In this document: in pieces, positions 35,353 through 41,280 of the stretch
How the letters are laid out: every line of letters begins with the position of its first letter
Position numbering within the stretch: the stretch's first letter is position 1
DNA from: an uncultured Veillonella sp.
GTDB lineage: Bacteria; Bacillota; Negativicutes; Veillonellales; Veillonellaceae
Length of the DNA stretch: 41,280 bases
NCBI RefSeq assembly: GCF_900545795.1
Contig: NZ_URAR01000017.1
Span: forward strand, 1-41,280
Direction: 5' to 3'
Made by a program: the position numbers and the translations under genes
Notes under the pieces: generated by a model
The model's database searches: none
The model's input: only the letters and a program-made list of their open reading frames with translations
Told to the model about the DNA's origin: nothing

Positions 35353-36486
35353 TTACGCCAATACCTCTTCAAGTAAATCTTGGTACGCTTTCACAACATC
35401 TTTATTATAGGGGGACAAAGTTTCTAAGAACGCTTCATTTCTAGCTTTATGCTCTTCAAACTGTTCATCATAATGATAAATCGCCGCCAAGAGTTGGTCA
35501 GCCCCTTCAAAAGCGTCAAATTCATTGTAAAAATATCCTACATTGGCTTCTTTTAAGAATGGGGAATTATGCACAAGTGGATAATTGCCATATAAAGCCT
35601 CATAATACGCATAGTTAAGACCTAATTCCCATTGGAATGACAATACAATATCTGTGTAGCGAGACAAAAAGTATGGCATTAAATGACGGCTTTCAACAGT
35701 CATAATATTTTGCTTTACCAATTGTGTATACCCTATAAAGTTGTGGAAACCAGATACTTTGCGACGATCAAAGGTATTACAAAGATATACATGGTCTAAA
35801 GCATCCTTATCGCGTTTGTATACTTCTTCTGCAATTAATACTGGTGTGTAACAATTTTTAACAACTGATGTATTCGGTTCAAACACAGATACGCGGCGTC
35901 CTGGTTTCGTTTTATCTGGATTATAACCAAAATGAAGCCCCTCTTGTAATTGCGCTACTTGACGGTCAAAGAAAAATGAATTCCAAATATGAGGAACTAC
36001 ACTCACTTTGGCGCCGGTCATAATACTAATGTAGGGTATATTCGTTTTTGCAATTTGAGGAATAACCCATACAGCATCATACGTACTGCCATTGAAACCA
36101 CGGCCACCATCTTTGCCAACGAGGAATTTCTCCATATCCCAAATAAAATCGTTGCCCATGCGGAAAGACACAATCTTAGCGCCATATTTACGAAACTCTT
36201 TTTCATAAAATGGCTCCAATGTGAGCGTACCTTCAATAAGTACGTCCGTAGTTTCTACCACCTCTTCATAAGGGTAAATCTTCACCCCCATAGCATCTAC
36301 TTCTAACTCCTTAGGCAAAGTCTTAAGATCATTCCCCCAGAAAACAAAATATACATCTTCTACGAAAGGAATCTGCATAAGAGTTTCCTTCATAAAATAC
36401 ATATTCTGCCCTGCCCCATTTGACCAAATATGCTTATACGTAGACCCCCAGAAGAACGTAATACCAATGCGAATCTTTGACTTCAT
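35353..36486 (-). CDS. Putative GT-B glycosyltransferase, DUF2827-like (paralogue 1)
   Basis: 377 residues from the ATG at 36486, six bases after AAAGGAG. The N-terminus IRIGITFFWG-(x)6-WSNGAGQN looks like the first strand and loop of a GT-B Rossmann fold. The C-terminal half has FQWELGLNYAYYEALYG followed by PLVHNSPF and a DAF-GAD segment, the donor-binding layout of GT4-like enzymes, though the acidic pair is spaced slightly differently. From memory it resembles the DUF2827 proteins of Burkholderia; I cannot verify this. There is no signal peptide, so it should act in the cytoplasm. The paralogue at 36999-38129 is alike along its full length, about two residues in three by eye. Its position beside a Ser-rich autotransporter suggests that it glycosylates that protein. 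Confidence 0.7.
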   Translation of the reverse strand: MKSKIRIGITFFWGSTYKHIWSNGAGQNMYFMKETLMQIPFVEDVYFVFWGNDLKTLPKELEVDAMGVKIYPYEEVVETTDVLIEGTLTLEPFYEKEFRKYGAKIVSFRMGNDFIWDMEKFLVGKDGGRGFNGSTYDAVWVIPQIAKTNIPYISIMTGAKVSVVPHIWNSFFFDRQVAQLQEGLHFGYNPDKTKPGRRVSVFEPNTSVVKNCYTPVLIAEEVYKRDKDALDHVYLCNTFDRRKVSGFHNFIGYTQLVKQNIMTVESRHLMPYFLSRYTDIVLSFQWELGLNYAYYEALYGNYPLVHNSPFLKEANVGYFYNEFDAFEGADQLLAAIYHYDEQFEEHKARNEAFLETLSPYNKDVVKAYQDLLEEVLA

Positions 36487-36625
36487 TATAAACTCCTTTA
36501 AACACAATCTAATACAATATTTGCACGAAATTTTATGAGTAAAATTATACTATTTTCATCTAAAACCACTATGAAATTTCCGGCTAAACCTTCGAAATTT
36601 CCCCTTATTTTTCAATTTTATTGCA

Positions 36626-36670
36626 AAAAACTAGCACAAAGTACAATTACTGTTCTTTGTGCTAGTTTTA
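36626..36670. terminator. Intrinsic terminator between the glycosyltransferase paralogues
   Basis: AAACTAGCACAAAG (36628-36641) and CTTTGTGCTAGTTT (36655-36668) form a perfect 14-bp stem. On the minus strand it is followed by TTTTTTGC, so it ends the transcript of the 36999-38129 gene. The plus side is also T-rich. The CTAGCA core recurs in the terminator of the autotransporter gene at 38314. Confidence 0.88.
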
Positions 36671-36723
36671 TTATTATTTTTATTTTTAGTATTTTATATC
36701 AATATTATTAACTTTTTAGGTCA

Positions 36724-36866
36724 AAGTACTTTCGCTCTTTTATGAGCGAATACTTTGTACCCTTTTCTCACTGATTAGTTTGTATTCTTTTGCAATCTAA
36801 TACTTTATATTCTTTTATCATTGAATACTTTGTACTCTTTTGCGATTGAATACTTTCTACCGTCTA
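36724..36866. repeat. Degenerate tandem repeat of about 25 bp downstream of the second glycosyltransferase
   Basis: About six units share AATACTTTGTACTCTTTT followed by a variable six to nine bases. The best copies begin near 36749, 36799, 36823 and 36849. It lies within 135 bases of the stop codon at 36999, on the side downstream of that gene. Confidence 0.8.
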
Positions 36867-36998
36867 GTCAATAAGAATGTCAATTCATTTATAAACTAAC
36901 CTTCTTTTTTATTTTATTTATATTTTATAAAATATTTAAAAATTGAATTGTTTTAATATAGATAAAATTATCAATCCATCAGAATATTTTATTTCTAT

Positions 36999-38129
36999 CT
37001 ACCATATACTGCGTAACGCTTCACTATACGCTTTAACAACATCATCATTGTAAGGTGACAAACTCTCTAAAAAACGTGCATTGTTGCGTCGATGTTCTTT
37101 TATATGATCGTCATAATGGTAAATAGCCTCCCGCAATGCATCAGCTCCTTTAAAGGCATCAAATTCAGGATAGTAAAAACCTACATTAGCTTGTTCTAAA
37201 AAAGGCGAGTTATGCACAAGTGGATAGTCACCATACAAAGCTTCGTAATAAGCATAGTTTAAGCCCAACTCCCACTGAAACGATAAAACAATATCAGTAT
37301 ATTTAGACAAAAAGTATGGCATAGGATACCGCGCTTCCACCGTCATCACATTGTCTTTTACAAGTTGTGTATAACCAATAAAATTATGGAACCCAGACAC
37401 ATTTCGTTGATTAAAGGTATTACATAAATACACATGACTAATGGCTGTTTTTTCATTTTTGTACAAAGCTTCAGCGATGAGAATAGGTACATATACGTTT
37501 TTAACTACTGATGTATTAGGTTCAAAAACTGAAATCCGCCGTTGTCCTAATGCTCGCTTCGCTTTATAGCCAAAGCGATATTCTCTCGGCAGCTGTTTAA
37601 TCCCCCACTGCATAAATGTTGGATCCCATAAATGAGGCACTTCACGCACTTCACTATGAGTCATAATCTTTACATATGGAAGATTGGTTTTTACAATTTG
37701 TGGAATAAGCCATACAGCATCATAGGTTGCGCCATTAAACGCACGCCCCCCATCTTTATGATTAATAAACTTTTCCAAATCCCATATAAAATCATTCCCC
37801 ATTCTAAATGAAATAATTTTAGTTCCATGATTTCTAAATAAACGCTCTAATTCAGGGGTAAGAGCCAAAGTGCCTTCTATAAGTACATCCGTTGTAGTCA
37901 GCACATCTTCGTAGGAGTATAACTTTACATTCATCACATCAAGACCTAAATTACGAGGCACTGAGGATGCATCATTTCCCCAGTAGACAAAGTATACATC
38001 TTCTACAAAAGGAATTTGCATCAATGTTTCCTTCAAAAAATACATATTTTGACCAGCCCCATTGGACCAGAGATTTTTATACTGAGAGCCCCAAAAATAA
38101 GTAATCCCAATGCGAATTTTATTTTTCAT
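36999..38129 (-). CDS. Putative GT-B glycosyltransferase, DUF2827-like (paralogue 2)
   Basis: 376 residues from the ATG at 38129, seven bases after AAAGGAG; the in-frame start at 38156 lacks a ribosome site. The chain is collinear with the 35353-36486 protein without large gaps. Strictly shared blocks include WSNGAGQNMYF, KETLMQIPFVEDVYFV, TTDVLIEGTL, SFRMGNDFIWD, VFEPNTSVVKN, VYLCNTF, SGFHNFIGYTQLVK, and LSFQWELGLNYAYYEALYG. The two differ most around residues 170-205, where acceptor or donor choice might differ. It lies immediately downstream of the autotransporter gene, separated by 279 bases and a terminator. The catalytic role and sugar are unknown. Confidence 0.7.
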   Translation of the reverse strand: MKNKIRIGITYFWGSQYKNLWSNGAGQNMYFLKETLMQIPFVEDVYFVYWGNDASSVPRNLGLDVMNVKLYSYEDVLTTTDVLIEGTLALTPELERLFRNHGTKIISFRMGNDFIWDLEKFINHKDGGRAFNGATYDAVWLIPQIVKTNLPYVKIMTHSEVREVPHLWDPTFMQWGIKQLPREYRFGYKAKRALGQRRISVFEPNTSVVKNVYVPILIAEALYKNEKTAISHVYLCNTFNQRNVSGFHNFIGYTQLVKDNVMTVEARYPMPYFLSKYTDIVLSFQWELGLNYAYYEALYGDYPLVHNSPFLEQANVGFYYPEFDAFKGADALREAIYHYDDHIKEHRRNNARFLESLSPYNDDVVKAYSEALRSIW

Positions 38130-38313
38130 TTTACAACTCCTTTCGCGTTTTACCAAATGACTTAAAGTGCATTATATATAATCAATATGAATACTAGAAG
38201 TATTTTCTCAATTAAAATATATTTTAAACTTTTCCTTGTAACTATATAACAGATAGCCTAAAGTTTACAACTTCTTAACATTTAAAAGTTACAACTTATA
38301 ATAAGCAACATAA

Positions 38314-38363
38314 AAACTAGCAACTACTCTCCTAAATAAAATTTAGTAAATAGTTGCTAGTTT
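38314..38363 (-). terminator. Intrinsic terminator of the autotransporter gene
   Basis: AAACTAGCAACTA (38314-38326) pairs perfectly with TAGTTGCTAGTTT (38351-38363), with an inner CTAAAT/ATTTAG stem in the loop. On the minus strand it is followed by TTTTTATG. It lies 46 bases after the autotransporter stop codon. Confidence 0.85.
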
Positions 38364-38408
38364 AATGCTAGAAGGATTTTTTAGAGTTTTATACGGTCAA
38401 CCAAGTTC

Positions 38409-41280
38409 TTATTTAGCTGCCAATTGAGCTACCATTGCTTCAAGTTTAGCAATACGTTCATTTTGAGCAGTAATTTCAGCTTGTTGCTGTTGAATTTGGC
38501 TAGCTTGTGTTTCATTAGCTGCCGTTAATTGGTTAATGCGTTGTTGTGCTTCCTTACCTGCTAATTGTTGTGCTTCAGCTCTTTCACGTTGTGAAGATGT
38601 ACCGAATTTCCAGGTTACACCAGCATTAGCCATCACTTTAGCATCATGATCACCATAAGCAAGGCCAGCATTGATCATAGTGGAATCATTAATATAATGA
38701 GCTACGCCTACTGCCATTGCATTATGACCACGATATGTACCTACACCAGCCATAATTTGAGTTGGTTCAGCTGGATCATATTGAATTGGTTTCAAGCTAC
38801 TTAAAGCGGCACTTAAAGAACCAACATTTCTAATTTCTTTAGTCAAGGAGCTATTCATAGAATTCAATTGACGAACATTTACAGCATCCGTGTCATTAAT
38901 ACCATCAGCTACATTAGTAATACGACGTTCATTACCAGCAGAGCCAACAGATACTGTATTTTCTTCATCAGCTACAGAGTTTGCACCTAAGGCTACAGAA
39001 TTAGAAGCAGTAGCAGAAGCACCTGTACCTAAAGCGGTTGCGTTGTCTGCTGTAGCAGAAGCACCAGCACCTACGGAAGTAGCCCCGCTACCAGTAGCTA
39101 CCGCATTAGCACCTAAAGCAGATGCATTATCGCCAATAGCCGTAGCATTAGCACCAAGAGATGATGCATTATCCCCTTCAGCAGTTGCGCCAGCACCTAC
39201 AGCAGATGCGCCGGTACCAGTTGCGGTTGCACTGTCACCCATAGCAGTTGCATTGTCACCAGTTGCTTCCGAGTCAGTACCAACCGTAGTAGCACCATCA
39301 CCAGTAGCTGTACCACCAGTAATGCCACTATCTACAAGATTTTGAATAGCGGATGATACAGCCGTAGATGCAGAGCTTGCTGCTTCAGTTGCACTGGATG
39401 CAGCTGCCGTTGCTGTAGATGCCGCTTCACTTGCAGAATCTGCAGCCGAACTTGCTGATGAAGCGGAGCTGCTAGCAGCATCAGCACTTTCAGTGGCACT
39501 ACTTGCACTGCTATCAGCGGCAGTAGCACTAGATTCTGCACTAGATGCACTATCAGCAGCCGCTGTCGCGCTAGATGCAGATTCTGTCGCACTAGAACTT
39601 GCGGAGCTTGCACTTTCAGAAGCAGATGTTGCACTGGATTCGGATGCTGTTGCACTAGATTCAGACGCTGTAGCACTGGACTCAGAGGCTGTAGCGCTAG
39701 ATGCAGACGCCGTTGCGCTTGATTCAGAGGCTGTTGCACTGGATGCAGACGCTGTGGCACTAGATTCAGATGCTGTAGCACTGGATGCAGACGCTGTGGC
39801 ACTAGATTCAGAGGCTGTGGCACTAGATGCAGACGCCGTTGCACTGGATTCAGAGGCCGTTGCACTGGATGCGGATGCGGTAGCGCTGGATGCAGAGGCT
39901 GTTGCACTAGATTCAGAGGCCGTTGCACTGGATTCGGATGCGGTAGCACTGGATGCGGATGCCGTTGCGCTTGATTCAGACGCCGTTGCACTAGATTCAG
40001 AGGCTGTAGCACTGGATGCAAAGGCTGTGGCACTGGATTCGGACGCCGTTGCGCTAGATGCGGATGCCGTTGCACTAGATTCAGATGCCGTTGCACTGGA
40101 TGCAGACGCTGTGGCACTGGATTCAGATGCCGTTGCGCTGGATGCGGATGCGGTTGCACTGGATGCAGATGCCGTTGCACTGGATTCGGACGCGGTTGCA
40201 CTGGATTCAGATGCGATAGCACTAGATTCCGCATTAGATGCACTAGTACTTGCAGCCTCAGCACTAGTTGATGCATTAGATTCACTTACCGCTGCATTGG
40301 ATGCGCTTGTACTTGCTGCATCGGCACTAGATTGAGCTTCTGTTGCGCTAACCGCAGCGGAGGAAGCACTTGTGCTAGCTTGTTGAGCCCACGATTCAGA
40401 TACTTCAGCACTAGATAAGGAAGAAGAAGCACTAGTACTTGCTGCATCTGCACTAGAAGTAGCACTGGATGCACTGGTGCTTGCTGCTTCGGCACTAGTA
40501 GATGCACTAGAAGCGCTTGTAGCTGCATTGCTTTCACTTACTGCTGCATTAGATGCACTTGTGCTGGCTGCATCGGCACTAGTAGAGGCACTGGACGCAC
40601 TAGATACTGCATTACTTTCACTTACTGCTGCATTGGATGCACTTGTGCTTGCTACGGTTGCACTAGATGTAGCTGTACTTGCACTTGTGCTTGCTACGGT
40701 TGCACTAGATGTAGCTGTACTTGCACTCGTACTTGCTGCATCTGCACTAGAGGTAGCACTGGATGCACTGGTACTTGCTGCCTCGGCACTTGTAGATGCA
40801 CTGGATGCACTAATGGATGCAGTACTTTCACTTACCGCTGCATTAGATGCACTTGTGCTGGCTGCATCGGCACTAGTCGATGCACTGGATGCACTAGACG
40901 CTGCATTAGTTTCACTTACTGCTGCATTGGATGCACTTGTGCTTGCTACAGTCGCACTAGATACAGCTGCACTGGCACTAGTACTTGCTGCAGTAGCGCT
41001 AGATGTAGCCGTACTTGCACTACTACTTGCTACCGTTGCACTAGATGTAGCTGTGCTTGCACTCGTACTTGCTGATTCAGCACTTGTAGATGCACTGGAT
41101 GCGCTAGTGGATGCAGTACTTTCACTTACTGCTGCATTAGATGCACTTGTACTTGCTGCATCGGCACTAGTAGATGCGCTGGATGCACTAGACACTGCAT
41201 TGCTTTCACTTACTGCTGCATTGGATGCGCTTGTGCTTGCTACAGTTGCACTGGATGTAGCTGTACTCGCACTCGTACTT
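38409..41280 (-). CDS. Serine/alanine-rich trimeric autotransporter adhesin, 5' end outside the window
   Basis: At least 956 codons; the frame stays open to the right edge, so the true start, signal peptide and tip lie outside. The visible N-terminal two thirds is a Ser/Ala/Thr stalk built of seven-residue units. Next come YadA-type head repeats (about 38935-39305, GDNATAMGDSATATGTGAS pattern), a neck NVADGINDTDAVNVRQL (about 38870-38920), and the YadA membrane anchor (about 38601-38790, AGVGTYRGHNAMAVGVAHY to GVTWKFG). In YadA the chain ends at the last barrel strand; here 63 more residues (38412-38600) form heptads with Ile, Val and Leu at core positions. It is a surface trimer for adhesion or aggregation. 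The neighbouring glycosyltransferase-like genes suggest O-glycosylation of its serines and threonines. Confidence 0.92.
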   Translation of the reverse strand, partial: STSASTATSSATVASTSASNAAVSESNAVSSASSASTSADAASTSASNAAVSESTASTSASSASTSAESASTSASTATSSATVASSSASTATSSATAASTSASAAVSSATVASTSASNAAVSETNAASSASSASTSADAASTSASNAAVSESTASISASSASTSAEAASTSASSATSSADAASTSASTATSSATVASTSASTATSSATVASTSASNAAVSESNAVSSASSASTSADAASTSASNAAVSESNAATSASSASTSAEAASTSASSATSSADAASTSASSSLSSAEVSESWAQQASTSASSAAVSATEAQSSADAASTSASNAAVSESNASTSAEAASTSASNAESSAIASESSATASESSATASASSATASASSATASESSATASASSATASESSATASASSATASESSATAFASSATASESSATASESSATASASSATASESSATASESSATASASSATASASSATASESSATASASSATASESSATASASSATASESSATASASSATASESSATASASSATASESSATASESSATASESSATSASESASSASSSATESASSATAAADSASSAESSATAADSSASSATESADAASSSASSASSAADSASEAASTATAAASSATEAASSASTAVSSAIQNLVDSGITGGTATGDGATTVGTDSEATGDNATAMGDSATATGTGASAVGAGATAEGDNASSLGANATAIGDNASALGANAVATGSGATSVGAGASATADNATALGTGASATASNSVALGANSVADEENTVSVGSAGNERRITNVADGINDTDAVNVRQLNSMNSSLTKEIRNVGSLSAALSSLKPIQYDPAEPTQIMAGVGTYRGHNAMAVGVAHYINDSTMINAGLAYGDHDAKVMANAGVTWKFGTSSQRERAEAQQLAGKEAQQRINQLTAANETQASQIQQQQAEITAQNERIAKLEAMVAQLAAK
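39640..40228 (-). repeat. 21-bp coding repeat: about 28 units of SSATAS(E/A)
   Basis: Twenty-eight consecutive 21-base units encode SSATASE or SSATASA, with single deviations SSAIASE and SSATAFA. Glu and Ala units alternate in long runs. Synonymous codons vary between units (gca/gcc/gcg, tct/tcc), so the array is not freshly duplicated, although the protein sequence is tightly kept. Confidence 0.92.
40573..41280 (-). repeat. 294-bp higher-order repeat (98 residues, 14 heptads) in the stalk
   Basis: The block TCGGCACTAG-TAGATGC and its surroundings recur at 40573, 40867 and 41161, exactly 294 bases apart, and the array runs off the window. Each block encodes fourteen seven-residue units, including the marker SADAASTSASNAAVSES. 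Sequence identity between blocks is high, so this array is prone to recombination and to assembly error. Confidence 0.85.

Larger units (their letters stand above)
36487..36998. other. Intergenic region between the two glycosyltransferase paralogues
   Basis: No gene is seen. The left part is the AT-rich upstream region of paralogue 1. Then come a terminator (36626-36670) and a degenerate tandem repeat (36724-36866). A 7-bp stem TTCGCTC/GAGCGAA (36731-36750) sits in the first repeat unit. The remainder up to the stop of paralogue 2 is very AT-rich. The terminator suggests the two paralogues are transcribed separately. Confidence 0.6.

Noticed and set aside
39332..40285. A 317-residue minus-strand frame rich in Pro, Leu, His and Gln within the autotransporter gene
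   Set aside because: It is an out-of-frame reading of the same repeats, kept open by their periodicity.
39493..40335. A 280-residue plus-strand reading frame made of ALDSDAVALDSEAV repeats
   Set aside because: It is the antisense shadow of the 21-bp Ser/Ala repeats of the autotransporter. A 21-base unit without stops in one antisense frame stays open by arithmetic. It has no ribosome site and no independent features.

Overview
The window looks like chromosome of a low-GC diderm Firmicute, most likely Veillonella or a close relative in the Negativicutes. The housekeeping genes are of Firmicute type and order: pcrA-ligA lie next to gatCAB, and there is a family II manganese pyrophosphatase carrying CBS domains. 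Yet the window also encodes outer-membrane machinery: a YadA-type trimeric autotransporter, and an RND pump with a lipoprotein adaptor. A DcuC-type dicarboxylate carrier fits a succinate/propionate metabolism. The species cannot be fixed from sequence alone.

Layout. 1-62 is the end of a 7-bp tandem repeat. 305-3647 (+) holds an Fsr-like MFS exporter and glutamine-dependent nadE, closed by a bidirectional terminator shared with the convergent ydj cluster. 3803-12884 (-) is an eight-gene carbohydrate cluster whose members match the E. coli ydj genes one by one: DeoR regulator (ydjF), aldo/keto reductase (ydjG), PfkB kinase (ydjH), class II aldolase (ydjI), two zinc dehydrogenases (ydjJ, ydjL) and two MFS carriers (ydjK, ydjE-like). 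The likely path is uptake, oxidation or reduction, phosphorylation and aldol cleavage of an unknown polyol, keto-sugar or sugar acid. 13345-16753 (-) carries a HAD phosphatase, a secreted subtype-B-like tannase and a small membrane protein. 16908-24645 (-) is gatCAB, ligA and pcrA. 24768-27907 (-) holds the CBS pyrophosphatase and the DcuC-family carrier. 28345-33174 (-) is a regulator-adaptor-pump RND operon (tetR-acrA-acrB type, with no outer-membrane channel gene here). 33646-34050 (+) is a rubredoxin-less rubrerythrin behind a near-consensus promoter, followed by a YagU-family membrane protein (-).

35353-41280 (-) is the most interesting accessory region. Two paralogous GT-B-like putative glycosyltransferases lie next to a giant serine/alanine-rich trimeric autotransporter that runs off the right edge. 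The stalk is an unbroken seven-residue Ser/Ala repeat with alanine at coiled-coil core spacing. After its membrane anchor the protein has an unusual 63-residue coiled-coil tail. I infer an adhesin that is O-glycosylated by its neighbours.

A recurring oddity is the presence of degenerate short tandem repeats (19 to about 30 bp) just downstream of stop codons, at five separate places, each with its own sequence.
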